DNA from: Natronorubrum bangense
GTDB taxonomy: Archaea > Halobacteriota > Halobacteria > Halobacteriales > Natrialbaceae
Reading direction: 5' to 3'
Length of the DNA stretch: 64,000 bases
NCBI RefSeq assembly: GCF_004799645.1
Contig: NZ_CP031308.1
Span: forward strand, 1 to 64,000
Each line of letters begins with the position of its first letter. Within the stretch, counting starts at the first letter, position 1. Of this stretch, positions 33,275-41,551 are shown one piece after another. The notes beneath the pieces were generated by a model. That model ran no database searches and was not told the DNA's origin. It saw nothing but the letters and a program-made list of their open reading frames with translations. The position numbers and the translations under genes were made by a program.

Positions 33275-33545
33275 ATTTCAGATGTAGTGCTGACGGTTCT
33301 TAACTACTCGGGAATCAGGTGGTCGCAGTATGCCGGTTGTGTCGGACTATGTCGGTTTCCTCTCCGGCCTACTCGCTCATTCCATTCGCTCCTTGAGGCC
33401 GGAGGCTCCACCTGAAAACGCTGAAACGAAAGCTGGCCGAGCGGATCGGAGACCGACAGGAGCTACTTATCCCGACTGGCGAATCACCCCTCGAGAAAGC
33501 GAGCCTGAACCACTCCTAGGTCGGTCTGCTTCGTGGCAACTGCTG

Positions 33546-33576
33546 TTTTTTCAGGGGCAGGAATGGGTGAGCCCCT
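33546..33576 (+). promoter_or_regulatory. T-tract/hairpin leader 7
   Basis: TTTTTTC is followed by AGGGGC (33553-33558), loop AGGAATGGGTGA and GCCCCT (33571-33576). The ATG follows at 33595. Confidence 0.6.
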
Positions 33577-33594
33577 ACGTGGGCTCGTGATTCC

Positions 33595-34017
33595 ATGACC
33601 GAGCAACCAGCCGACGATCCGTTCCACGACTGCGAGTTGAGCCCCGAGGCAATCTTGGGAACGCACACCTTCGAAGACGTCCTATTCACCGACGAAACGG
33701 AGACACCGGTGAACGTGCTGACGGGCCAAACGCCAGCGCACTCGCAAGCGACCGTCGACGAAGCACGTGAGTTCGCAGCCAGTATTGACACCGACACACC
33801 ACATATCGCACTCCCAGCCTCGGTGGAGACCCAGATCGAGACCGCCAGCAAGCCCTACACCGCAGCCGCATTCTTCCATTTCAAGGCAATCGGCTCGCTC
33901 GAACTGCATCGAACCTACCACGCGGCGTACAAGTCAGATGGGTTCTCGGTCGCATTCGAGGCCAACTACGAATCTGGGGATCTGACCATCACCGTCGAGC
34001 GTGCGAACGACCCCTGA
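33595..34017 (+). CDS. Hypothetical protein
   Basis: A 140-residue acidic protein of unknown family. The central part (THTFEDVLFTDETETPVNVL) and the C-terminal part (AAFFHFKAIGSLELHRTYHA, then FSVAFEANYESGDLTITVE) suggest a small alpha/beta domain. It follows a clear leader and belongs to a run of small plus-strand genes to 34989. Nothing in the sequence indicates the role. Confidence 0.6.
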   Translation: MTEQPADDPFHDCELSPEAILGTHTFEDVLFTDETETPVNVLTGQTPAHSQATVDEAREFAASIDTDTPHIALPASVETQIETASKPYTAAAFFHFKAIGSLELHRTYHAAYKSDGFSVAFEANYESGDLTITVERANDP

Positions 34018-34039
34018 GAGAGGGAAGTGCCGAGAGTGG

Positions 34040-34070
34040 TTTTTGTGCGCCGGCGATGGGTGCCGGCGCA
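34040..34070 (+). promoter_or_regulatory. T-tract/hairpin leader 8
   Basis: TTTTTG is followed by a perfect 9-bp stem, TGCGCCGGC (34046-34054) and GCCGGCGCA (34062-34070), loop GATGGGT. The ATG follows at 34126. Confidence 0.65.
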
Positions 34071-34125
34071 GTACGGGGTGAGCGAACGACGAATCCCAGT
34101 GCGTCGGCGCTTCGAGGTGTTCGAG

Positions 34126-34617
34126 ATGCATATGGTAATTTACGCGCTGGTAGAGGCATCGACAGAAGACGAAGCGCTATCCACCGGAAAGGCGGTGTTC
34201 GAACGACTGGTCGGCGCCGATCCACACGCCTGCGCTGTGTTTGACTACTTTGTCACCTTTGACGACGAGGACACAACCATTGCGGGCAAAGCACGGTGGG
34301 GCGACCTCCCGATAGCGGCGGCCGTCGATTCCGAGAAAGGGCAAAAACTGCTCGATCGTGGATGGGAAGCAACGAAAGCGGAGTTCGAGCGGAATCTCGA
34401 TCAAGTGAGAGAGGCACTTGACGAGCTCTCCAGCGAGGATATCATGCGCGATGAGAGCCTTGCTCGGCACGCGTTCCACCAGGTCGGCGCGTACGACGGA
34501 CCGACGATCTTCCTCTACAACGAATACGCGAACGGCATCCGGCATCGCGAGCAGTTGGATCGACTCCTTGAGGAAAGTGAGGATCTCTGGATTGTGCCCG
34601 CGGACGTCCACTTCTGA
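34126..34617 (+). CDS. Hypothetical protein, single-domain relative of the protein at 30480
   Basis: A 163-residue protein. The start at 34126 (MHMVIYALVEAS) is chosen because upstream residues derive from the leader. It shares the order VEAS, FDYFVTFDDED, WGDLPIAAAVDSEKG, TIFLYNEYANG and LWIVPADVHF with the central domain of the protein at 30480. It begins a two-gene unit with the zinc-ribbon gene at 34624, six bases further on. Function unknown. Confidence 0.65.
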   Translation: MHMVIYALVEASTEDEALSTGKAVFERLVGADPHACAVFDYFVTFDDEDTTIAGKARWGDLPIAAAVDSEKGQKLLDRGWEATKAEFERNLDQVREALDELSSEDIMRDESLARHAFHQVGAYDGPTIFLYNEYANGIRHREQLDRLLEESEDLWIVPADVHF

Positions 34618-34623
34618 TCGACT

Positions 34624-34989
34624 ATGCCCCGAATCACTAACTGGCGACGGGAGAGCCGGACGACCACACTCAAGTACCGGAACGCTGAGACCGGAGCGAT
34701 AGCGGTTCTACACAGAACTCCAGACTCGTACATCTACAAATGGCGAGGAGCGATCCTCGTCGATGGGTACCCCATCTGGTCGCGAGGGTACGAGACAAAA
34801 GACGCGAAATCGTTCCGTGAAGAGCTCCGCGAACGGCCAGCGCCCGAACCGAGTTGTCCCGAGTGTCCGAACGACGACGTCCTTGTCGGTGAGAAAGCAG
34901 CTGACGGCGCGAAAGTACAGCGCTGGTTCGTCTGTCCCGACTGCGGGTACGAAACGCCCTCGCGAATCGTGTACGGCGCCGAGCGCTGA
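34624..34989 (+). CDS. DUF7568-like zinc-ribbon protein
   Basis: A 121-residue protein. The N-terminal half (YKWRGAILVDGYPIWSRGYE) is a small beta domain and the C-terminal half is a zinc ribbon (CPECPNDDVLVGEK, then WFVCPDCGYE). It agrees with my recollection of haloarchaeal DUF7568, often next to DUF7567, the gene that follows here. The start is six bases after the preceding stop, indicating an operon. Confidence 0.6.
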   Translation: MPRITNWRRESRTTTLKYRNAETGAIAVLHRTPDSYIYKWRGAILVDGYPIWSRGYETKDAKSFREELRERPAPEPSCPECPNDDVLVGEKAADGAKVQRWFVCPDCGYETPSRIVYGAER

Positions 34990-35015
34990 TTGATGGGAAC
35001 GTATCTTCGGTGACG

Positions 35016-35042
35016 TTTATTTTGGGCCGGAATGGGTGGCCC
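35016..35042 (+). promoter_or_regulatory. T-tract/hairpin leader 9
   Basis: TTTATTTT is followed by GGGCC (35024-35028), GGAATGGGT and GGCCC (35038-35042). A second partner, CGGGCC at 35051, can also pair. The ATG of the split gene follows at 35067. Confidence 0.5.
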
Positions 35043-35210
35043 GTCTCAATCGGGCCAGATCCACAGATGAGTCTGGAAGTCATCGACCGCCACAGCGAAG
35101 CACTATTCGAGTTCCTCTGGTGTCCGGTCTGCGGGCACGAGATATTCAGTCACATCCCCTTCGAGGGGATGTTCTGCAAGAACTGCAATACGCAGGTTAA
35201 ACTGCAAGAG

Positions 35211-36613
35211 CATTGATCTTTAGCTAAACCTCAGCGGTCGGTTGGATGGTGGTAGCGAGTTGTTCTTGGAGGATTGGTCGTTGCTTGTGGATCTTCTGAG
35301 CGTCTTCGATCAGTCGTTGTAGCAGTGGCGGCGGTGAGTAGGCGAGATATTCTCTCAGTTCACGGAGGATGAGCTGGGCGTGCGACCGAAAGGTCGCCGC
35401 CCAGCGTTCCGGCGGGAACACGATCCCATCATCAGCGTGCTCGATGACCAGCCCGAGCAAATCACGACTCACGACCAATGATAACAACGCTGCGTACAGC
35501 AGAATCTCTACGATATGCTTCTTCGTTGTGTCGAACTTGTCTAGCTCGTACTGAGTCTTGAGTTCTCGAAACAACAGCTCTACTTCCCATCTACATCGGT
35601 AGATCGTCGCTAGATCGGCCGGGAGAAACTCTTCCCGAGACAGGTTCGTGATGTACAGATGATAGTCGTCGTCGTCCTCGTTGCGGACGCCGACGACGCG
35701 GAACCGTTTCGTATCATGTGACTGCGTGCCCGCGTACTCTCGCCGGTCGAACTCGACCTCGACTTCCACGTCGATGTATTTGCGGGAAAGGTCGTCGACG
35801 ATGTCAAAGATTTTCTCGCCTTCCAAGGGAATGGCGCGGCCGCGCCATTCCCGTAATTCCTCGGTTACAACCGGGTTTGCGCTCTTTTTCAGCCGGCTAA
35901 CAAAGTAGCCGTCGTTCTCGTCGATCAACGCGAACCGCCGGTACTTGAAGTAGGCGAGATCGAAGATCGCTAATCGTTCTTCCAGCCACGAACCTGTGTT
36001 GAACAACGTGCTGTCATGCGTTTTCTCGTCTGTGACGCTGAAGTGTTCGACCGTCTGATCAGTGACGTTGTGGAGCAGGTGGAGCTTCGCTCCAGCCTGC
36101 TCCTCGTGACGTGCTTTGTACTCTTCAGAGAGCAACTCGTGCAACCGCAGGACGGTTCCATCAGCGATCATCACGTCCCGAAAGCGGTCGAACTCATCAG
36201 AGACGGTGTGAGGCACAGCGACCTCGTCGAACCCGTATTCGACGAGGTCGCGGAGGTACTCTGCGAGTGTCGGAGTCAACCGCTGATAGAAACCACCCGG
36301 AGAGATCGACTCGTCAGCAGTGGAGTTGTAGGTTCGTCTGAAGGCTGCAAGCGTTCGGCTTTCGCCTGCGGCGAAGCCGAACGCAAACGACCAGACAAGT
36401 GGCGGGAGCTGAAGCTTCCCCTCGCGCTCGACCACGCCGACACCTTCGGCGTGGTCTTCGAGTGCTTCAGAAGGAAGGAGGTTAGTGAGACGACGTTCAA
36501 TATGACGTGAGGAGGGTTCTGTGTGCACAGCTGAATCCTCCTCATTCCTTCCGAAAAGTTGTCCCGATAAGCCGCCGCAGTCATGCGATTCTTCGCTTAG
36601 CTAAAGACGGATG
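35211..36613 (-). mobile_element. ISH8-type (IS4 family) insertion sequence, complete
   Basis: The element is 1403 bp, the known ISH8 size. Its ends are CATTGATCTTTAGCTAAAC and CATCCGTCTTTAGCTAAGC read inward. The flanks AACTGCAAGAG at 35200-35210 and 36614-36624 form an exact 11-bp target duplication, in the range known for ISH8. The transposase looks intact. Confidence 0.88.
35224..36528 (-). CDS. ISH8-type transposase (IS4 family)
   Basis: A 434-residue transposase. The DDE residues are in MIADGTVLRLHE, FALIDENDGYFVSRLKK and YRCRWEVELLFRELK. The last is an exact Y-x2-R-x3-E-x6-K signature of the IS4 family. The length is normal and uninterrupted. The stop lies 13 bases inside the element end. 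Confidence 0.9.
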   Translation of the reverse strand: MHTEPSSRHIERRLTNLLPSEALEDHAEGVGVVEREGKLQLPPLVWSFAFGFAAGESRTLAAFRRTYNSTADESISPGGFYQRLTPTLAEYLRDLVEYGFDEVAVPHTVSDEFDRFRDVMIADGTVLRLHELLSEEYKARHEEQAGAKLHLLHNVTDQTVEHFSVTDEKTHDSTLFNTGSWLEERLAIFDLAYFKYRRFALIDENDGYFVSRLKKSANPVVTEELREWRGRAIPLEGEKIFDIVDDLSRKYIDVEVEVEFDRREYAGTQSHDTKRFRVVGVRNEDDDDYHLYITNLSREEFLPADLATIYRCRWEVELLFRELKTQYELDKFDTTKKHIVEILLYAALLSLVVSRDLLGLVIEHADDGIVFPPERWAATFRSHAQLILRELREYLAYSPPPLLQRLIEDAQKIHKQRPILQEQLATTIQPTAEV

Positions 36614-36892
36614 AACTGCAAGAGTCACGGGAGACACGCGGCTACGAGGAGGCCGTCCTCGCCTGCTTCAATACCGCCATGACCTGGAATCTCCACGTCG
36701 ACGAGAAGCTCCGTCGCGATCTTCCGGATGGATCGGCGCGGGTGAAGGTCTTCGGCGCACCGGGTGCCTACCAGGTCGACTGGTGGAGTCCGAAGCCAGA
36801 TGTGGACTGGACACCTGTCGAGCGCAGAGAGTTCGCCGACGTCGAGGAGCCTGAGGAGGTCTCCCACCTAGCTTAACGAGAAAATTTTCGTT

Positions 36893-37033
36893 GTGAGAGT
36901 GAGCGGTCACTCCACATTCCCCCGTTGGGACGGTCCGACCGACGAGGCCTTCGAGCGGGCCAGCTGGCGATTCCACGGGTCGCTCGAGGACGCACTCACA
37001 GAACCGGTTCGGAACGAAGCAGACGTCAAGTGA
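36893..37033 (+). CDS. Small hypothetical protein
   Basis: A 46-residue frame starting with GTG (TFPRWDGPTDEAFERASWRF, then GSLEDALTEPV). It has strong protein-like codon use. It begins 16 bases after the stop of the DUF7567-like gene and may be its former operon partner or a C-terminal fragment. No family is recognised. Confidence 0.4.
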   Translation: MRVSGHSTFPRWDGPTDEAFERASWRFHGSLEDALTEPVRNEADVK

Positions 37034-37077
37034 AATCCCAAATCGTATTTATACAGTTAAGGTTTAGAAAGACCCAG

Positions 37078-38028
37078 ATGATTACGAAGGCCGGACTCGC
37101 CGTGCTTGACGCGCTGAGTACCGGCCGTGAAGCGACACCGGAGGAACTCGCGGCTGATACCGGGTATTCACGAGAGTATCTCTACGACGTACTCGATGAG
37201 TTGCTCGCAGCGGGATTGCTCTCAGAAACCCGTGGCCCCAGCAATCAGCGTCGAGTCCGCATCGCGGAACATCCCGTCGCCGAAGCGTATCGAACGCTCC
37301 AGTCGGAGTTCAGCCACGTAGACTGGACGGAACTGCTCTCCCCAGCCACACTCCGCGTGTGTTGGTATCTCGATAGGCCACGGCATATCGCTGATATCGC
37401 AGACCGGCTTGGAATCACCCGACAAGGTGTCCACAGCGCGTTATCACCGCTCAAGCACCGAGCATTACTCTCCAGATCCGATCCGAAGTACACCCTCCGT
37501 GACGAAGTCTCGCCGCTGCTGGCGTTCGCTCGGGCCACCGTAGAGCATGAACATCGAGCACGAGTCCGGGAAATCGCCCCCAGCGCCACGATCGCGTGGT
37601 GCGATCCGAAGCGATCCCTCGTCCGCGTACAGACCGCTGAGGATGCGGACGCGCTCCAAGCAGCTCCAGACTGGGAGATGACCGGACTGGGCCGGTTTGC
37701 AGCGTATGGTCTACAGTTTTTCCTCGCCGGCGAGCCTCCGTTCTGGTATGCTCCAGACGAGGAGCTAACGCCTGCTGAAGCCGTGTGCCATACGCTCCTT
37801 CTCGGTAGCGGATCCCGTCGCGTCAGTTATTCGATGCTGTTGATCGAGACGCAAGATATCGATCAAGAAGCACTCATCGAGACCGCACGGTGGTACGACC
37901 TGGAACCTACTGTGGACGCGTTGTATCGGCCACTTCAGGGTGACTACGACAGGACAGATGATCTGCCAGTCATCCTTCCAAAGAAGGACGAATATATGGC
38001 ACTCAAAGAGCAGTACGGAGTTTCGTAA
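37078..38028 (+). CDS. Two-winged-helix transcriptional regulator
   Basis: A 316-residue protein with two HTH segments: residues about 15-50 (ATPEELAADTGYSREYLYDV) and about 100-135 (HIADIADRLGITRQGVHSAL). The rest is an alpha/beta domain ending with DEYMALKEQYG. The start at 37078 has TTTATAC 29 bases upstream, fitting a leaderless transcript. Proteins of this layout in haloarchaea are thought to be regulators with a nucleotidyltransferase-like sensor; that part is an inference. A shorter relative lies at 40294. Confidence 0.65.
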   Translation: MITKAGLAVLDALSTGREATPEELAADTGYSREYLYDVLDELLAAGLLSETRGPSNQRRVRIAEHPVAEAYRTLQSEFSHVDWTELLSPATLRVCWYLDRPRHIADIADRLGITRQGVHSALSPLKHRALLSRSDPKYTLRDEVSPLLAFARATVEHEHRARVREIAPSATIAWCDPKRSLVRVQTAEDADALQAAPDWEMTGLGRFAAYGLQFFLAGEPPFWYAPDEELTPAEAVCHTLLLGSGSRRVSYSMLLIETQDIDQEALIETARWYDLEPTVDALYRPLQGDYDRTDDLPVILPKKDEYMALKEQYGVS

Positions 38029-38065
38029 CAACAACGCCCGCAGCCCGGCGGAAAATTGCGACCGA

Positions 38066-39430
38066 TTAGATGATGCCGCCGATCACGAGAACGCCGAGGA
38101 CGATTAACAGGGTCGCAACCACACTCCCGCCAGCCAGCAGCTTGTTCTCCATTGCCTTCTCGTGGAGTGGCATCTCTGCGTACTCCTCTCGGAACGACTC
38201 GAGATTCTTCTCGTCGTAAAAGTACTTCGTCTTCAGCGCGAACCGTTCGGTCACCGCACAACCTGTACAGACCGGTTCCTCTTCGAGCCGTTCGGTCTTG
38301 ATGTGGCTGTCGCAGGCGATCGCCCCGCAGTTCGGACAGTAGGTGTACGTCCCGTCGACGCCGCTCGTCTCGCAGTGGACACACCGATGGATCCCGTCCT
38401 CCAGAGTGACCCGTGAGGGGCCAGCGGCATAGTGTTCGTACGGATACGAATACTCCAGTATCTCTGTCGTCTGCCGAACCTCAGGTAGATACACCGCCTC
38501 AATCGATTGCACTGAGATGTCCGAGAGATTCGGCTCACACGTCTTGTTGTAGGTGACGTTGTTGTCGCCGGTATAGGTCACCGTCGTCGTGTGGTAGTCC
38601 TGAAGGCGGTCAACAGCCCACTCCTTGTACTCCGTTTGGGTCTGGCCAAACCGGCGCTCCTCGACGTCATCGAATACCTCGGTAAACTGCCCGGTATCGA
38701 GGGGGACCGTCGCGTGGAAATTCTCGGTGACCAGCGTCGCGACATCGTCGTCGGCCACCTTTGGATGGCCGCGCTCAGCGTGGACAACGAACTGTGTGCG
38801 GTCGTTGATCCGGTGGATGACACCGACGGAGGTCTCGAAGACAGTGTTCGTGTCGGCGGTGATCGCGACCACCGGCCGAAACGTTACCTGCGAGTGCGGC
38901 ACCGGCAGATCCGCGGCCTCGATGTGCTCGATGTCGCGGAACGCCTCCTGGACAGGTGCGTCGACATCCACCGCCGGGTCGTACGGCCGTAGTGTCTCGT
39001 CACAGAGGATCTCGATGCGGCCGTTGTAGAGATCGAGACCGATCTCGTCGGCGATCTCCCGGAGGTCCTCACCATCGATCAGCTCGATGGGATGGGGATC
39101 ATCGTTCTGCTGGAGACGCTGGGCGTACTCCTGGGCGGGATTCGTGAACCGGCCGGTCGTCACGACCATCCCGCGTTTCGGGCCGTCAAAGTCGAACGTC
39201 GCGATCGCCGAGTGGAGCTTCTGGACGACCGGGCGCCCGACCGTCCCCGTGTGCTTGCACTCCACGATGATCGCGCGCCGAGTGCCGTCGACGACCTCCT
39301 CCATGATGACGTCCCGGCCCTCGTCAGCGGTTCGCTCAGCCTGACGGACGTTCTCGTACCCGAGATTTCGGAAGACGTCCTCTATCACGTCCTCAAACTC
39401 GAACCCTGAGAGATCGTCCAGTACAGCCAT
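38066..39430 (-). CDS. Mrr-like restriction endonuclease with zinc ribbons and a C-terminal membrane anchor
   Basis: A 454-residue protein. The N-terminal domain is the Mrr/PD-(D/E)XK fold: FEFEDVIEDVFRNLGYENV, EGRDVIM, then AIIVECKHTGTVGRPVVQ, giving the D-ExK catalytic set. The middle part is unassigned. Near the C-terminus are zinc pairs (CVHCETSG, YCPNCG, VCTGC) and a final hydrophobic helix (VVATLLIVLGVLVIGGII). Mrr-like enzymes cut modified DNA; a membrane-tethered form suggests defence against incoming DNA, which is an inference. Confidence 0.75.
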   Translation of the reverse strand: MAVLDDLSGFEFEDVIEDVFRNLGYENVRQAERTADEGRDVIMEEVVDGTRRAIIVECKHTGTVGRPVVQKLHSAIATFDFDGPKRGMVVTTGRFTNPAQEYAQRLQQNDDPHPIELIDGEDLREIADEIGLDLYNGRIEILCDETLRPYDPAVDVDAPVQEAFRDIEHIEAADLPVPHSQVTFRPVVAITADTNTVFETSVGVIHRINDRTQFVVHAERGHPKVADDDVATLVTENFHATVPLDTGQFTEVFDDVEERRFGQTQTEYKEWAVDRLQDYHTTTVTYTGDNNVTYNKTCEPNLSDISVQSIEAVYLPEVRQTTEILEYSYPYEHYAAGPSRVTLEDGIHRCVHCETSGVDGTYTYCPNCGAIACDSHIKTERLEEEPVCTGCAVTERFALKTKYFYDEKNLESFREEYAEMPLHEKAMENKLLAGGSVVATLLIVLGVLVIGGII

Positions 39431-39493
39431 CCCGATATACCTGAACAGTACGTTGCAACTGCCAAATACGTTGCCGAACGCAGTCCCGTCCTG

Positions 39494-39522
39494 TTTTTGA
39501 ACCCCCGAGAGGGGTGCGGGGG
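39494..39522 (+). promoter_or_regulatory. T-tract/hairpin leader 10
   Basis: TTTTTGA is followed by CCCCC (39502-39506), loop GAGAGGGGTGC and GGGGG (39518-39522). A competing CCCC-GAGA-GGGG pairing exists. The ATG follows at 39553. Confidence 0.6.
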
Positions 39523-39552
39523 TAATCGGACGAGCCTCCCGCGAACCAACCT

Positions 39553-39957
39553 ATGAGTGGAATCAGCGACCCACGTTCGCACGTACAGTCACGGACCTCG
39601 GCTGATCCCGACGTCATCTACGTCGGTTACCGTCGTCGAGGCCGCGCTATCGTCGAGAACCAATCGGACCAAGAACAGCTCACGCCAGAGCGGAGTCTGG
39701 AGGTGGCGAATCACAGTCCTTCGGGATTCGAATGGGGATATGGTGGCAGCGGGCCGGCCCAACTCGCACTCGCCCTCCTGCTCGATTACACTGATAACGA
39801 GGAGTTGGCGCTTGCGGAGTACAAGGCGTTCAAGACCGAAGTAGTGAGCCAGCTAGAGTGTACAGGACCCGACGGCTGCTGGCGACTCACCGGCCGCGAG
39901 ATAGATGCAGCCCTTCGTGAGATAGTCGACGATCCAGTCGCACCGTCCGTCAACTAA
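39553..39957 (+). CDS. DUF6166-like protein
   Basis: A 134-residue protein with the hallmarks of DUF6166: VIYVGYRRRGRAIVEN, NHSPSGFEWGYGGSGPAQLA, LALLLDYTDNEELALAEYKA, FKTEVVSQL. The family is common on mobile DNA in bacteria and archaea and its function is unknown. The gene starts 30 bases after leader 10 and is followed by a DUF7389-like gene 17 bases after its stop. The two are probably an operon. Confidence 0.7.
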   Translation: MSGISDPRSHVQSRTSADPDVIYVGYRRRGRAIVENQSDQEQLTPERSLEVANHSPSGFEWGYGGSGPAQLALALLLDYTDNEELALAEYKAFKTEVVSQLECTGPDGCWRLTGREIDAALREIVDDPVAPSVN

Positions 39958-39974
39958 CGATCAGAGAGCAATCA

Positions 39975-40253
39975 ATGTCAGAACACACCCAGCAGCCACG
40001 TACGGGCCTAGAATCGCCGCAGAACCGTGAGTGTCAGGCACCAACCGAGTACGTCGAGCGAAGCGATGTTGGCGTCTCACTCACGGTCAAACTTACTCGC
40101 GGTACTGGCACCCGCGATCAAGACAAGATCACGGCCAAAGTGAAGGGTAAAACGCTCGAAGACGCCCGCGAAGATATGGAAACCCTCCGCGAGTATATCC
40201 ACGACCTCGCTGAGGACACTCGCCAGATCCAGCCAGCCGACCCACACGAATAG
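39975..40253 (+). CDS. DUF7389-like protein
   Basis: A 92-residue protein: an N-terminal polar half, then VSLTVKLTRGTGTRDQDKIT and LEDAREDMETLREYIHDLAE. It fits haloarchaeal DUF7389, a short protein frequently found in plasmid gene clusters. It lies directly behind the DUF6166-like gene. Function unknown. Confidence 0.55.
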   Translation: MSEHTQQPRTGLESPQNRECQAPTEYVERSDVGVSLTVKLTRGTGTRDQDKITAKVKGKTLEDAREDMETLREYIHDLAEDTRQIQPADPHE

Positions 40254-40260
40254 TATTTCT

Positions 40261-40286
40261 TTTGACTATTGCACAGAATTGTGTAG
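40261..40286 (+). promoter_or_regulatory. TTTGACTATT promoter/operator element
   Basis: TTTGACTATT lies 23 bases before the ATG at 40294. The same bases occur before the ATPase gene at 41629, where GACTATTATAGTTC is repeated in tandem. Here GCACAGAATTGTG (40271-40283) is near-palindromic. Confidence 0.35.
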
Positions 40287-40293
40287 CCATAGA

Positions 40294-40953
40294 ATGTACG
40301 AAGTGTGCGGTGAGAAGGAACTCAAGGTCATCCTCGCACTCGACTCAGATGATTCCATCTCCGGTGTCGCGCGGAAGATCGACGAGAACCGAGAGACGAT
40401 TCGTCGCGTCGTGAATCGGCTCGAGGAGGCGGGATACGTCGCGTACGACAATGGGAACCATCTCGTCGATCAGACACTCCGAGACGCCGGTCTCGAATTT
40501 CTGACGGCGGCAGCAGACATCTCACCACCGTCAATTTCAGAGGCGTATGTCCTCCCGCAGTTCGCGGGGATGGAGTATGCATACACTGGCATCGATGCGG
40601 TCTACGTCTGGACCCGCGGTGGCTACCAGGTCGCTCGCGACCCAGAGGACTATCCGCTGTTCATCGCCGTCCACGAATCCGAACTCGACGCCTGGACGGA
40701 GTTCTTCGATCGATTCGGAATCCCGACTTCGGAAGAGCGCCAGCCTATCGAAGATCTCGATGGCGCCATCCAGGTCGTTCTGGAGCCACGGTCACAGATC
40801 GATGCCGAGATGGTCGACGGACGGTCCGTCATCCCGCTCAAAGAAACCGTTGCGTTCGCAAACGAGCACTACGCGCACTTCCAGTCAGCACTCGACATGC
40901 TCGGCCGTATGTACGACGAGGTCAACACTGACGCGAACTACCGCCCAAACTAA
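40294..40953 (+). CDS. HTH transcriptional regulator
   Basis: A 219-residue protein with an N-terminal winged helix (SISGVARKIDENRETIRRVV, then NRLEEAGYVAYDNG) and a C-terminal alpha/beta domain (YTGIDAVYVWTRGGYQVARD, YPLFIAVHESELDAWTEFFD). The layout is like that of the regulator at 37078 with a single HTH. A short gene follows at 41014. The promoter element above suggests co-regulation with the ATPase gene at 41629. Confidence 0.65.
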   Translation: MYEVCGEKELKVILALDSDDSISGVARKIDENRETIRRVVNRLEEAGYVAYDNGNHLVDQTLRDAGLEFLTAAADISPPSISEAYVLPQFAGMEYAYTGIDAVYVWTRGGYQVARDPEDYPLFIAVHESELDAWTEFFDRFGIPTSEERQPIEDLDGAIQVVLEPRSQIDAEMVDGRSVIPLKETVAFANEHYAHFQSALDMLGRMYDEVNTDANYRPN

Positions 40954-41013
40954 CCTGGGCTGCCAACAGAGTATCCAGGGATGTTTAATTCATTGTAGAG
41001 CAATGGCGGAGAC

Positions 41014-41172
41014 ATGGCCACGGATCTCACCGAACGGGTGCTCTCGCGGTACGTGAATGACAAAATCGATCGAGAAACAGCGATCGAACTCGTTGGACGT
41101 GACTGCGTCAAGCGTGCAGAACGCGAACTGCAGGCAGTCGAAGACGATGTTCGGTGGGGTCTGAGTGCGTGA
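41014..41172 (+). CDS. Small hypothetical protein
   Basis: A 52-residue helical protein (ERVLSRYVNDKIDRETAIEL, then CVKRAERELQAVEDDVRWGL). The size and DRETAIELVG segment resemble small haloarchaeal antitoxin-like proteins. It lies 60 bases after the HTH regulator. Real coding character is visible, but no family can be named. Confidence 0.45.
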   Translation: MATDLTERVLSRYVNDKIDRETAIELVGRDCVKRAERELQAVEDDVRWGLSA

Positions 41173-41216
41173 CGTGCAGCTGATAGCCGGTCACGGAAGC
41201 AGGTCAATCTAGAGCC

Positions 41217-41248
41217 TTTTTTTTCTCGCCTCAAAAGCGCGGAGGCGA
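41217..41248 (+). promoter_or_regulatory. T-tract/hairpin leader 11
   Basis: TTTTTTTT is followed by TCGCCTC (41226-41232), loop AAAAGCGCG and GAGGCGA (41242-41248), a perfect 7-bp stem. The GTG start follows at 41255. Confidence 0.6.
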
Positions 41249-41254
41249 ACATCA

Positions 41255-41476
41255 GTGAGTGATTCATCAGATCAATCTGTAGAATCGGGCGGTCTTACGC
41301 CAAAACAGCGTCTCGAGCCACCAAACACGCGGCTCATCAACGCCGGTATCGTGACGATCAACGACATGGAGACGTTGCGAGCCTGCGTTGCCTACGAGAA
41401 TGCAAACCTGGGACGCGTTCAGATCCTCCGCCGGCTTGAACAGCAGGCCAATGAAATCCGCTCACAAGAGGACTGA
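41255..41476 (+). CDS. Hypothetical protein, parent of the fragment at 43532
   Basis: A 73-residue protein starting with GTG (GLTPKQRLEPPNTRLINAGI, then VTINDMETLRACVAYENANL). It appears complete. A damaged copy of its first half lies 2 kb downstream, beyond the ATPase gene. No motif is recognised. Confidence 0.55.
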   Translation: MSDSSDQSVESGGLTPKQRLEPPNTRLINAGIVTINDMETLRACVAYENANLGRVQILRRLEQQANEIRSQED

Positions 41477-41551
41477 CGGGACATTCGGAAATGTCTGTCG
41501 GAGCCTTAATGGGTGTTAGCTCGAATAATTGGCCCACCGAATTAGAGTTTT

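Larger units (their letters stand above)
31940..33413 (-). mobile_element. IS1341-type (IS200/IS605 family) element 2, tnpB only
   Basis: The right end begins near GTAAACTACCCC (31935-31947) and the left end finishes near GGAGGCTCCACCT (33401-33413), both shared with element 1. It lacks the extra palindromes seen in element 1 and so is the simpler form. The insertion cuts a hypothetical gene. No tnpA is present. Confidence 0.7.
31459..33519 (+). pseudogene. 5'-truncated hypothetical gene split by tnpB element 2
   Basis: Part one, from just after an in-frame TAG, reads HYIHWGVANLKLKHHITAET, later LTLDEIVADHLDYLHHEAFF and FTALKDVVDDMIDKGVF, up to the element near 31940. Part two follows the element: LKRKLAERIGDRQELLIPTG, then SPLEKASLNH and TAG at 33517-33519. 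The parts join in a plausible order. The N-terminus is missing next to dyad copy b. No family is recognised. Confidence 0.5.
35067..36876 (+). pseudogene. DUF7567-like gene split by an ISH8-type insertion
   Basis: The N-terminal part (VIDRHSEALFEFLWCPVCGH, IPFEGMFCKNCNTQV) has a CxxC/CxxC zinc ribbon; the rest follows the IS (RETRGYEEAVLACFNTAMTW, AYQVDWWSPKPDVDW, VEEPEEVSHLA). Removing the IS and one copy of its 11-bp duplication restores one frame through the junction (KLQES). The restored protein agrees with the haloarchaeal DUF7567 family. Function unknown. It would form a unit with the DUF7568-like gene upstream. Confidence 0.75.
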
